A stretch of 64,000 nt of DNA, from assembly GCA_965221655.1 (NCBI GenBank), contig OZ244906.1, positions 930,001 through 994,000 of the forward strand, read 5' to 3'. Source of the stretch: Bin107 sp965221655. GTDB taxonomy: Bacteria > UBA8248. Positions 16,783 to 25,699 of the stretch are shown one piece after another. Below the pieces are notes generated by a model. It saw only the letters and a program-made list of their open reading frames with translations, was not told where the DNA came from and searched no databases. The first letter of the stretch is position 1. The number at the start of each line of letters is the position of its first letter. A program made the translations under genes and the position numbers.

Positions 16783-18501
16783 CTATGCCGCCAGAAATGC
16801 CACCACCCCGGCGATTATGAACACCTGATCGTTGGCCACTTCCATCAGCCCGCTATGCCCCAGTATTTTCTGGGTGTACAGATAAAGACACCCTCCAGCG
16901 TATACGATCGGAGCCAGCATGAGATAACCGAACAACGGTTCCACCCAACCGTTCGCCGAAGCACTCAGAAGCAAAACGGCCAAGGCAGCGCAAATCGCTC
17001 CCAGGAGAGCCTCTGTTTGCGCTTTCCCCAAAAAGATCGGCAACGTCTTTTTGCCTACGATCCGATCCCCCTGAATGTCTCTTAGCTCCATCAGGCCGGT
17101 CCGGAAGAAAATCAAACCGAACGCGACGAAAATGGATACCACCCAGCCGGAGGAAATGGACTCGGGAGCCGCCAGTGCAGGCAAACATGCCATACTGAAC
17201 GTCCAGCCCGACGCGAGTACCAATATCTTCAAAGCAGGGAAATTCATTACCCTCCCCACCAGCGCACGAGGTTCGAGCTGGAAGCTGCAAAAAATAGCCC
17301 ACATCAAACCCGCGAGCATGATGCCCCCGGTCAGGTAGGAGACGCTCAAGCCGAACAGGATGGACACGAGAGCGGCAACCCCGCCCAGCGAAAACAACAC
17401 GGCTTGGTGTCTTTCATAGAACTGGGCCCGATTGGGTTCGTTGTACCTGTCCGCCTCATAGCTGATGCAACGATTTATGGTATGCGCAGCGAAAAGATAA
17501 AGACCCGCTGTTATGGCGAGTTTCATCGAGATGGGGAACCCCCCCAGTTTCATGACGGCAATACTGCCCAACAATGCAGACAGGAAAAGGAACACGTTCG
17601 CTCTGGACAAGAACTTGAGAAAATCAAAAAGCTTGTCTACGCCACTCTGGTTCGGATCGGGAATCGCCTCTATGCGATTCACCACGCGGCGTATCATCCA
17701 GTCCGGCGTAGAAGCTCCAGCCGTAACACCGATATTTTTGAACCGCTGCATGAATTTCTCATCGATTTCGTCTTCGGTTTCGATGAGAATCGAATCCGCA
17801 CCCCCTTGTTTCGCCACTTCCACCAAGCGATTCGTGTTACCGCTGTTGCGCCCTCCGACGACGACCATCAGGTCGACGCTGGGTGCCAACCTCTGTACTT
17901 CCTCCTGGCGCACCTCTGTGGCATCACAAATCGTGTTGAACATCTGCGCCTGGGGATATTTTTGCAAAATGGCTTCTTCCACGTGCTTCCATTCGCGCAT
18001 GTTGATAGTCGTCTGGGCAACCACCACCGCGGGCCGATTTCCTATGTCGGGCAGATTCGCCACATCCTCCATGCAGGTAACCAAATGGCTGCCGGCTTCC
18101 GCATAGCCCCTATGACCTTCCACCTCCGGGTGATTCTCCTCGCCGATGATCACCGTAAAGGCACCCATGCGAGAATGTTTTCTGATAACCCCGTGCACCT
18201 TGGCCACCAACGGGCACGTCGCATCTCTGATGCCGGCGCCCGAGCCCTTCAAGCGATCGCGTACCTGCGGCGAAATGCCGTGCGCCCGAATCACCACCAA
18301 ACTCGTGCTTTCGGGAGTCTCTTGGGGATCGGAAACAAAAACGCTTTTTTCTTCCAGCAGCTCGACTGTTTGTGGATTATGAATCAATGGGCCATGGGTA
18401 AGAACTTCGCCGGATGCATCATTGGCGGTGTCCAGGGCAATGTCGAGTGCTCTTTCCACCCCCCAACAAAAACCGGCCGTCTTAGCTAATTTGACCCTCA
18501 A
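16783..18501 (-). CDS. ispH: IspH (HMBPP reductase) fused to a UbiA-family prenyltransferase domain
   Basis: A 572-residue two-domain protein. Residues 1-285 are IspH/LytB, the last step of the MEP pathway (HMBPP to IPP/DMAPP): the three [4Fe-4S] ligands are C12 (GFCWGVERA), C96 (DATCPLV) and C192 (NTICDAT), with HGPLIHN and HPEVEGHRGY also intact. From about 295 onward it is a polytopic UbiA-like membrane domain with motif 1 NRCISYEADRYN (343-354) and motif 2 RDIQGDRIVGKKTLP (474-488). In motif 1 the first metal-binding Asp of the usual NRxxDxxxD pattern is Ser347. A perfect TATAAT (18585-18590) lies upstream. The fusion would tether isoprenoid precursor supply to the membrane; the UbiA substrate is unknown. 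Confidence 0.93.
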   Translation of the reverse strand: MRVKLAKTAGFCWGVERALDIALDTANDASGEVLTHGPLIHNPQTVELLEEKSVFVSDPQETPESTSLVVIRAHGISPQVRDRLKGSGAGIRDATCPLVAKVHGVIRKHSRMGAFTVIIGEENHPEVEGHRGYAEAGSHLVTCMEDVANLPDIGNRPAVVVAQTTINMREWKHVEEAILQKYPQAQMFNTICDATEVRQEEVQRLAPSVDLMVVVGGRNSGNTNRLVEVAKQGGADSILIETEDEIDEKFMQRFKNIGVTAGASTPDWMIRRVVNRIEAIPDPNQSGVDKLFDFLKFLSRANVFLFLSALLGSIAVMKLGGFPISMKLAITAGLYLFAAHTINRCISYEADRYNEPNRAQFYERHQAVLFSLGGVAALVSILFGLSVSYLTGGIMLAGLMWAIFCSFQLEPRALVGRVMNFPALKILVLASGWTFSMACLPALAAPESISSGWVVSIFVAFGLIFFRTGLMELRDIQGDRIVGKKTLPIFLGKAQTEALLGAICAALAVLLLSASANGWVEPLFGYLMLAPIVYAGGCLYLYTQKILGHSGLMEVANDQVFIIAGVVAFLAA

Positions 18502-18600
18502 TGGAAGCCCCTCCTGCGTGAAACGCGATCACTGTTTGAGCCATCCGCGATACATTCTAGCCTCGACTGCAACTCATCTGCGCATTATAAATACCATGAA

Positions 18601-19155
18601 TCAGCACTCGTTTGAAGGGTTTGAAAGAAAAGGTAATCCAAACCAAGACTCCATCATGGGAGGAGCCTTGCTGACGCCATCCGTTTCAAAAATGCGAAAC
18701 CATCCCCCCGAACTGTCTAGAATGACCTCGCCGACCGTTCTGGGAAGGTTGAATCGTCTCGGACCACAACTGCCGGGATTGAAAAACACGGTTTCGTCGA
18801 CCATTCGGCAAAGCGGTCGATGCGTATGGCCGAAAATCACCAAATCCACATCGTCTTCACCGAGAAGCGCCTGCAGCTCCGCAGATGGTCCTCCCCGCTC
18901 CCAGACGATATGTTGAACGAGAATGCGGCACCCCCCCATGATGGTTTTCGACCTGATAGGCGCCGACCCGGGTGCATCTACATTTCCCAAAACACAAGTC
19001 ACCGGAGCGAGCCCCTCGAGTTCGGGCAAAATGGAATCGGAACCCATGTCGCCCGCGTGGAAGATATGATCAGCACCTTTGCAAAACCCAACGACTTCCC
19101 GAGGCAGATGCCCGTGCGTATCGGAGAGAACACACAACCTGACGCTCGAAGTCAT
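18601..19155 (-). CDS. YfcE/MJ0936-type metallophosphoesterase
   Basis: Calcineurin-like phosphodiesterase of 184 residues. Metal ligands are visible as D12 and H14 (SDTHG), D36 (HAGDMGSD), N58 (GNVD) and GHTH (109-112). Proteins of this size and order are the YfcE/MJ0936 group, manganese-dependent phosphodiesterases of uncertain natural substrate. It lies 75 bp downstream of an EamA gene and 99 bp before ispH, all on the minus strand, but there is no functional link that I can infer. Confidence 0.88.
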   Translation of the reverse strand: MTSSVRLCVLSDTHGHLPREVVGFCKGADHIFHAGDMGSDSILPELEGLAPVTCVLGNVDAPGSAPIRSKTIMGGCRILVQHIVWERGGPSAELQALLGEDDVDLVIFGHTHRPLCRMVDETVFFNPGSCGPRRFNLPRTVGEVILDSSGGWFRIFETDGVSKAPPMMESWFGLPFLSNPSNEC

Positions 19156-19230
19156 TTTTCCTCACCCAATCGAATCTCGCGGAACATATGGCTTCCTCCC
19201 CCGCAAACAGTTTTCCCGCGCGAGGAAACG

Positions 19231-20091
19231 CTACCTCTTCGATCTTCCTCCCAAGGCGATGCCCGCCAATATGCACAAACACGCCAGAAACCTGTTGTGC
19301 GTGGGAACTTCATCCAACAGCCACCATGCGAACCCGATAGCCACCAATGGTTCTCCCAGAATGGCAAGCGCCACTTTTCCCGAACGCAGATGCCCCAATG
19401 CATAGTTGATGGAAGTATGCCCGATCAATGTCGGCACGAGTATCATCGCCAACAAGAGCACCCAGGTGTTCGCGGAAAATCCACTGAGAGGCTGCCCGGC
19501 GGCCGAGGCAGCTCCCACAAGCAAGATTCCACTCAATCCATAGCAGGCCGTAACGTACGTCGCTACGGGAATTTTCATCCTCAGTTTCCGGCCGCAGAGC
19601 ATGTAGGCCGAAGCCATGACAGCCGCCGACAAAGCAAGACCATTGCCCCAAAAACTGCCTTGCCAACCCAGATAATCGGAATAAGCCAGCGCGATACTTC
19701 CCCCGACCGCTATCATCACACCCAACCAAAAATTCCTATCCTCCCTTTCTCCCAGAAGAAGGATGCCGCCGATTCCTGCAAATATGGGGTTGGTTGTCGC
19801 CAGCACGACGGAACTCGCGACGGAGGTGTGCGACAGCGACTCTATCCAAAGTGCGAAATGAAACGCCAGGAATACTCCGGAACCCGCCCAAATCGTCCTT
19901 TCCTTCCCGGATAGAGCATTCCATTCAGCAATGATGCTCCCCCTCGTAAACGGAAGCAACAACAAAGCGCCGCCCGCCATGCGATACGCCGCTATGGCCA
20001 ACGGTTCGGCATCCGCCAAGCGGATGAGAATGGCGGAAGAGCCGAGCGCGAGAACCCCTACGGCCAAATAAACATAAACGTGGATTGTCAT
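19231..20091 (-). CDS. EamA/DMT-family permease
   Basis: Ten-helix EamA transporter of 286 residues: an N-terminal LALGSSAILIRLADAEP, first repeat ending SVVLATTNPIFAGIGGILLLGERE, second repeat ending GKVALAILGEPLVAIGFAWWLLDE. Inner membrane, substrate unknown. It lies 54 bp after the alpha/beta hydrolase gene on the same strand. It is only distantly like the tandem pair at 1-1522. Confidence 0.9.
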   Translation of the reverse strand: MTIHVYVYLAVGVLALGSSAILIRLADAEPLAIAAYRMAGGALLLLPFTRGSIIAEWNALSGKERTIWAGSGVFLAFHFALWIESLSHTSVASSVVLATTNPIFAGIGGILLLGEREDRNFWLGVMIAVGGSIALAYSDYLGWQGSFWGNGLALSAAVMASAYMLCGRKLRMKIPVATYVTACYGLSGILLVGAASAAGQPLSGFSANTWVLLLAMILVPTLIGHTSINYALGHLRSGKVALAILGEPLVAIGFAWWLLDEVPTHNRFLACLCILAGIALGGRSKR

Positions 20092-20145
20092 GACGCGGGG
20101 AAAGCGTAGCCGGGCGGCCGGCTAGGTAACGAACGGAAAAGATAT

Positions 20146-20928
20146 CTAAGAAGCATGTACGAACTGCGATATCAAGGCCCCGACGGCTGACGGCTGCTCC
20201 AGCATGACCATATGACCGGCTTGCGGGATGATGGAGAATTTGGCGTCTGAAATGTTGTCATGGAGAAACTGCGAATACTTCGGGGGCGTCAGGAGGTCGT
20301 CTTCCCCACATATGACCAAGGCAGGAACAGAGACGGACTTTACCTCGGCGAAGACATCGAAACGGTCGCACGCGCCAAAGTCGTGGTAGAGGACGTCCGC
20401 GTCGCAACTCAGTAGGCTGCGCCTGCTTTCCTCAAGCAACGAGGTGAGCGTCTTGGGGGAGAAAGCATAACCGATAATTTCGCTCACGGTTCGCTCGAAA
20501 TCGGTTTTGGCTCCCTCCAGAATCGACTTTTTCACCTTAAGCCTGGCTCCGGTGCCGATGAGAACCACGCCTCTCGCCAATCCCGCATTCGACAAAACGC
20601 TCCTCAAAACTACCGCGCCTCCCATCGAATGGCCCGCGAGGTAGGTGGCCTGCAGCCCCTTGGCTTTCAAAAATTCGACAAGAACCCGACTATAGTCCCC
20701 GACGTCCGAGATACGGGCAATGGAAGAAGCCCCGTGTCCGGGGAGATCCAGCGCCAGGCTCCTCACTTCTCGCTCGGCCAAATCGCGCATCAAGCGAATC
20801 CAGCTATCCCTGTTGCCGCCGGCTCCATGAACACACACCACCACGCCAGATGCGTCGCGCGGGCCAGCCTCGCAATATGCGATTTCGTAGTCAGGTAAAT
20901 GTAGAGTCGCTTGACGTAGCCAGGACAA
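20146..20928 (-). CDS. alpha/beta hydrolase
   Basis: Single-domain alpha/beta hydrolase of 260 residues. The nucleophile elbow is GHSMGG with Ser101, the oxyanion segment is VHGAGGNRDSW (about 34-44), the acid is in VICGEDDLLTPP, and the catalytic His is in PQAGHMVMLEQP. The lid region between strands 6 and 7 is of normal length. It could be an esterase or C-C hydrolase; nothing in the neighbourhood identifies the substrate. It follows trxA by 45 bp on the same strand. Confidence 0.88.
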   Translation of the reverse strand: MSWLRQATLHLPDYEIAYCEAGPRDASGVVVCVHGAGGNRDSWIRLMRDLAEREVRSLALDLPGHGASSIARISDVGDYSRVLVEFLKAKGLQATYLAGHSMGGAVVLRSVLSNAGLARGVVLIGTGARLKVKKSILEGAKTDFERTVSEIIGYAFSPKTLTSLLEESRRSLLSCDADVLYHDFGACDRFDVFAEVKSVSVPALVICGEDDLLTPPKYSQFLHDNISDAKFSIIPQAGHMVMLEQPSAVGALISQFVHAS

Positions 20929-20973
20929 GGGGCAGGGCTCCCCCTATTGCCGACGGAGCAGCAGTTGGAGTGC

Positions 20974-21300
20974 CTAGAGGGCGCGATCGATTGCGGCTTT
21001 CAAATCTGCCTTGGATTTCACCCCCACGATTTGTTCGACAACCTCTCCGCCCTTGAACAGCATTAACGTCGGAATTCCGCGGATGCCGAACTTCGAGGGA
21101 ACCGATGGATTTTCATCGATGTTCAATTTCCCGACGCGAACTTTCCCCTCGTATTCATGGGCGAGCGATTCCACCGTTGGGGCAATCATTTTGCAGGGAG
21201 CGCACCATTCCGCCCAGAAATCGACTAAGGTAGGTGCATCCGAGCCGATCACGTCGGCCTCGAAATTCTGGTCCGTAAACTCGAAAACACCTTCCGCCAT
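20974..21300 (-). CDS. trxA: thioredoxin
   Basis: Thioredoxin of 108 residues, a cytoplasmic protein-disulfide reductase. The redox motif is EWCAPCK (C33, C36); Ala replaces the usual Gly in WCGPC, a common variant. DFWAEWC, NIDENP, and the cis-Pro GIRGIPTLMLFKGG are canonical. The ATG at 21300 has a strong GGGAGGG site, so the longer upstream frame is not coding. It could reduce the AhpD-like and peroxiredoxin proteins of this window, an inference from their families only. Confidence 0.95.
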   Translation of the reverse strand: MAEGVFEFTDQNFEADVIGSDAPTLVDFWAEWCAPCKMIAPTVESLAHEYEGKVRVGKLNIDENPSVPSKFGIRGIPTLMLFKGGEVVEQIVGVKSKADLKAAIDRAL

Positions 21301-21550
21301 TTCGTTCCCTCCCGTAACGAATTTCTTCAAGAGCACAGGATAAAGAATGCACCGACAAACAGGCGAAAAACATCGGCAAAACTGATTCGAGCCCCAACCG
21401 TCATCGTTCTCGCTCAACGACGTAAAACATCATTCCCTATCGTTCGATGGACGTCAACTCTACCCTCGGCAAATGGAGGCCGGAATTCGCAGAAATCGCC
21501 GAATCCGTTGTGCCTCCAAAGACGGGCTGCATGAACCGCCTCCCGGCGAC

Positions 21551-24500
21551 TCAGGAAACCTCTACCGCCTCTTCGCCTGGAATTTCATTTACCAGAACCT
21601 GTCTTCTTTTCACTCCATCCGCCGGCCCAATGATTCCCTCTTGCTCCATGCGCTCGATCATGCGCGCCGCCCTGTTGTATCCAATTCGCAGATGTCGCTG
21701 AATCAGCGAAATGGACGCCTCGCGCGTGCGTGCGACGAGGGCAATCGCATCATCATACCTCTCGTCGTACTCCTCTTCATCGCCCGACTCATTCGCAGAC
21801 GCGCTCTCTGCCTCGACGAACCAATTTTCCTCGAATATCGCCGCTCCCTGCGATTTCCAATGCTCGACCAGTTGAGAAATCTCCTCGTCCGACACATACG
21901 CCCCATGAATGCGGACGGAAATGCTGGAGCCGGGCGGTACGAAAAGCATATCCCCCTTGCCCAGCAGCCGTTCCGCTCCATTTGCGTCCAGAATCGTCCG
22001 CGAGTCCGTCCGGGTAGCGACACGAAGCGCCATCCTGGAAGGAAAATTCGCCTTGATGAGACCCGTGAGAACGTCCACGGAAGGGCGTTGGGTCGCCACC
22101 AACAAATGGATTCCGGAAGCACGGGCCATCTGTGCCAAACGTGTCATGGACTCTTCGACTTCACGCGGTGCAACCATCATCAAATCCGCTAATTCATCGA
22201 TCACCACGACGATGTAGGGGAGAAAATCGGGCAATACTTCTTCCTCTGAAAGGGGTGCTTCCAACCTTTTTTTCGTCTCGCGCTCACCCAATTGCCGCGC
22301 CACGGAAGCGTTGTAGCTTTGGATGTTTCTCACTCCCGCCTCGCTCATGAGCCTGTAGCGCCGCTCCATTTCCACCAGAACGCCTCTCAAGCCCGCCGCC
22401 GCCTTCTTCGGATCGGTCACCACGGGCACGAGTTGATGGGGAATTCCCTCGTATATCGACAATTCCAGCATTTTGGGGTCAATCATCAGAAAGCGAACCT
22501 CTCTGGGCGTACACTTCGCCAAGAGGCTACAAATCATCATGTTCAGGGCAACACTTTTTCCCGAGCCGGTCGTGCCGGCGATCAAAAGATGGGGAATCTT
22601 GGCCAAATCGGTAAGGGCCGTTCTGCCCAAAATGTCTTTGCCCAATCCCATTGTGAGTTTGTCTTCCGCCTGCCTGAATTCGGTGGAAGAAAGCACTTCT
22701 TTCGCAAATACGGCGTCCCGCTTGGCATTGGGGACCTCGATGCCCACGACCGACTTGCCTGGTATAGGAGCGACAATGCGAACACTCAGAGCGGACAAGG
22801 CGCGGGCGAGGTCGTCCGCAAGACCGGTGATTTTGGAAACCTTGATTCCCGGGGCCGGATCATACTCGAAAATCGTGATAACCGGCCCTGTTTTCACTTC
22901 CCTCACCTTTCCGACAACGCCGAATTCCTTAAGCGTCTGCTCGAGAAGGAGTGATTTTTCCCGTATGCCTGCCTCGTCGACTATCAGCCCCCCGGAGGGT
23001 GGAGCCGCAAAAATATCCAGGGAGGGGAGCGCGTATTTTTTCTCGGGTCCGGGTGCGGAGGTTGGCCTATTGCTTTTCTCCTTTTCTGTCCCCTCAACGG
23101 ATTTTACCAGGGAATCATCCTGAATTCGGACGATCTCCGCTTCTCCCTCGAGTCCCGCGTGTCGGACCTTCATGTCCTGTTCGGCTTGCTCCAACTCCGG
23201 AGTCGATGTTTTCGTCTCCGCCAAGGCCTCGACATCCGGCGAAGTTTCGTCCTCAAGACCCTCGGCCCACGTCTCTGCCACAAGAACCTCTTCCCGCGTT
23301 TCGGGGGAAGAATCCCCGTCCTCTGCACGATTTTTCCTTCGCGTAATACGAACGCCTCCGAAAACCGACTTTCTCGGCGTGCGAACCTTATTCACATCAT
23401 CAGCGACATCCTCCATCGCTTGAGCGACATCCTCCGTCTCTTTGGGCGTTTCCTCCGCCGCCGGGGAGCGGGAATCGCTCTCCTGAACATCGGCAGACGG
23501 CAACTCGCCGACCTCCTCGAAATCATCGCTTTCCGGAAGGCGCACCTCCTCTGCGAGCTCCTTCCCGGAGCCAGCGGGAACAACTCCGGAACCACGCGAG
23601 CGCCCCGACTCTTCCTTCTCGGCGGCAGGGCCGAACAAAACCGGGGTTCTCGGCTCGGAAAGGGGCAGCGACTCCACAAATTCCCCTCCCCCAAAGAGCG
23701 AGGGGCCGTTTTGCAGCGCAGACCGTGCAATGCGCCTACGATTCTTCCGATTTTGAGGACTCGGGTGGTCGGGTACCACGAGCAATTCGCGAGTTTCTTC
23801 TTGCGGAGGAACCACCTCTGTGTTCTCTGATTCATCATGGTCGTAGTCAAAGAATTTCGTTTTCTCATCCTCATGCCCGGCCATCGCCGCTGTGCCCGGT
23901 TTTTCGGCTCGCCACGTAAATGAAAAATTCATAACCATCGAGAATATTTTTTTCACGGCGAACACACCCACCCAGATCGCAATGCGCGCCGCCTTTCCCA
24001 GCAGGGCAAAAACACGTGGGAAAAACCAAAGGTGGGCAATCATCAGCCCGGAAATCGCTTTTCTGAACGAAAAACCGGTTATCGCGACGAACGCGGCCAG
24101 AAAAACAACGCCCAGCAAAACCCAGCTGCCCGCATCGCCCAAATAGTCGTCGAGAAACATCGTTGCGCCGTAGCCGACAATTCCTCCGGCTTTCGTCATA
24201 CCACCGAAAACGGGATCGGCTCCGAACGCCTTGTAAAAAAGCCCCGAGGCACTCAACACAAGAAACGAACCAATCAGTTCACGCCACCCGGGCCGCCACG
24301 ATCGCAAGCCTGCAAATGCAGTGACGCCCCAGACAAACAAGCCGATGGGCACCAGAGCCGAAAACGTGCCCAACCCATGCACCATTGGGCCGGCGATGTA
24401 TGCGCCCGCAGCTCCTCCGTAGTTTTGAATCGGCCATTTCGTGTCGAGGGAAGTACCCCATGACGGATCTCGAGAATCGAAAGTCCACAAGGCCATGGCC

Positions 24501-24604
24501 AGAAAAGCAGCAAGCCCGACCAGGAACAAGCCGGCGATTTCATGGGTTCTTTCGGAATGGGCAACAAATGCTTCAGAGCGAATACCCGAGCGACGAGCAG
24601 ACAT
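21551..24604 (-). CDS. ftsK: FtsK/SpoIIIE DNA translocase
   Basis: FtsK, 1017 residues, the septal DNA pump that clears the chromosome and activates XerCD at dif. The N-terminus has four membrane helices (ALWTFDSRDPSWGTS between the first two), then an acidic, poorly conserved linker (about 230-520), the motor with Walker A AGTTGSGKSVALN (about 674-686) and Walker B VVVIDELADLMM (about 791), and the C-terminal winged-helix gamma domain (about 950-1017, SLIQRHLRIGYNRAARMIERME) that reads KOPS. The ATG at 24604 (MSARRSGIRSE) is chosen over an upstream frame of non-homologous sequence. A 250-bp gap to trxA shows no gene. Confidence 0.96.
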   Translation of the reverse strand: MSARRSGIRSEAFVAHSERTHEIAGLFLVGLAAFLAMALWTFDSRDPSWGTSLDTKWPIQNYGGAAGAYIAGPMVHGLGTFSALVPIGLFVWGVTAFAGLRSWRPGWRELIGSFLVLSASGLFYKAFGADPVFGGMTKAGGIVGYGATMFLDDYLGDAGSWVLLGVVFLAAFVAITGFSFRKAISGLMIAHLWFFPRVFALLGKAARIAIWVGVFAVKKIFSMVMNFSFTWRAEKPGTAAMAGHEDEKTKFFDYDHDESENTEVVPPQEETRELLVVPDHPSPQNRKNRRRIARSALQNGPSLFGGGEFVESLPLSEPRTPVLFGPAAEKEESGRSRGSGVVPAGSGKELAEEVRLPESDDFEEVGELPSADVQESDSRSPAAEETPKETEDVAQAMEDVADDVNKVRTPRKSVFGGVRITRRKNRAEDGDSSPETREEVLVAETWAEGLEDETSPDVEALAETKTSTPELEQAEQDMKVRHAGLEGEAEIVRIQDDSLVKSVEGTEKEKSNRPTSAPGPEKKYALPSLDIFAAPPSGGLIVDEAGIREKSLLLEQTLKEFGVVGKVREVKTGPVITIFEYDPAPGIKVSKITGLADDLARALSALSVRIVAPIPGKSVVGIEVPNAKRDAVFAKEVLSSTEFRQAEDKLTMGLGKDILGRTALTDLAKIPHLLIAGTTGSGKSVALNMMICSLLAKCTPREVRFLMIDPKMLELSIYEGIPHQLVPVVTDPKKAAAGLRGVLVEMERRYRLMSEAGVRNIQSYNASVARQLGERETKKRLEAPLSEEEVLPDFLPYIVVVIDELADLMMVAPREVEESMTRLAQMARASGIHLLVATQRPSVDVLTGLIKANFPSRMALRVATRTDSRTILDANGAERLLGKGDMLFVPPGSSISVRIHGAYVSDEEISQLVEHWKSQGAAIFEENWFVEAESASANESGDEEEYDERYDDAIALVARTREASISLIQRHLRIGYNRAARMIERMEQEGIIGPADGVKRRQVLVNEIPGEEAVEVS

Positions 24605-24738
24605 AGATTGAACCCCATTGTCCCACCCAAAATAGAAAGCGGGACACCTGTCCTCGGGCAGAGGAAAGCTTACAAACGCTATCAAATTACGTCTGGAAAC
24701 GCAAGTAAGGTTTACGGTTGCCGGATTCCGGATGAGGG

Positions 24739-25686
24739 CTAGTAGCCGAGTTCTCTGTCGATCACATTTTTCAGGGGACGTCCATTCACGCGATTTGCGT
24801 AGTTTTCGACAAAAATGCGGCAAACTCGTGGGATATAGTCACGAACCAGGCCTGAAACGTGAGGCGTAACGATGAGGTTCTTCGTCTCCCAGAGCCGACT
24901 GTCTGGGGGCAAGGGCTCTCGCGAGAAGACATCCAGCGCGGCCCCCGCCAAACGCCCATCGTTTAACGCGCGAATCAAATCCTCCTCGACCAAGACTTCG
25001 CCCCGCGCCACGTTGACAAGGTATGCACCGGGCTTCATAGCCGCTATCGTATTCTCGTTTATCAAGCATTTCGTTTGCGGAGTGTACGGGACGGCGACGA
25101 CAACATAATCCGCATCCCGAAGAGCATCGTGCATCTCATCCACAGTAAAGTGGGCATCCAGGTCATCATGATTCGCTACGGCCGAGCGGCTGAGACCCAG
25201 CACACTCATCCCGGCAAGCTTGGCCCGGCGAGCGATCTCGCACCCGATAGCACCCATTCCGATCTGGCATAGCTTCTTGCCCTCCAAATCCTCCCACCCC
25301 CACTGTTTCCACCTATGTGCACGCTGATTCGCGAGCATGTTGCCCAAGCCCATAGAAAGAGCCGTCATCATCATCATGACATAGCCGGCAATGGGGCGCG
25401 CATGTATTCCGCGTACCGACGTAACCACGACATCGGGACGCAAGGCGGGCAAGGACAGAATATGATCCGCACCCGCAGATACCATCTGTATCCATTGCAG
25501 CGTATGCCAACGCTCCAGGAGAGCATTTTCTATCTTCCAGCCGAGTGCGGTATCGAACGCCGACAAATCCGAAGGCGCGTGCTCCGCCCGATGGAATCCG
25601 GCCACGAAGACATCCGGTAGTCGTCGGTTCAATTCTTCCACGTATCGTTGATGGTAGGGACTTATTACCAGGACACCCGGTGCCAA
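24739..25686 (-). CDS. D-isomer specific 2-hydroxyacid dehydrogenase
   Basis: NAD(P)-dependent D-2-hydroxyacid dehydrogenase of 315 residues. The nucleotide fold is QIGMGAIGCEIARRAK (G143-x-G-x-x-G148) and the catalytic triad is Arg228 (VNVARGE), Glu257 (FSREPLP) and His276 (TPHVSG). It resembles glyoxylate/hydroxypyruvate reductase-like enzymes acting on small 2-oxoacids. It lies 13 bp after the AsmA-like gene, so the two share a transcript even though their roles look unrelated. Confidence 0.92.
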   Translation of the reverse strand: MAPGVLVISPYHQRYVEELNRRLPDVFVAGFHRAEHAPSDLSAFDTALGWKIENALLERWHTLQWIQMVSAGADHILSLPALRPDVVVTSVRGIHARPIAGYVMMMMTALSMGLGNMLANQRAHRWKQWGWEDLEGKKLCQIGMGAIGCEIARRAKLAGMSVLGLSRSAVANHDDLDAHFTVDEMHDALRDADYVVVAVPYTPQTKCLINENTIAAMKPGAYLVNVARGEVLVEEDLIRALNDGRLAGAALDVFSREPLPPDSRLWETKNLIVTPHVSGLVRDYIPRVCRIFVENYANRVNGRPLKNVIDRELGY

Positions 25687-25699
25687 AAGGAGAGTCTCC

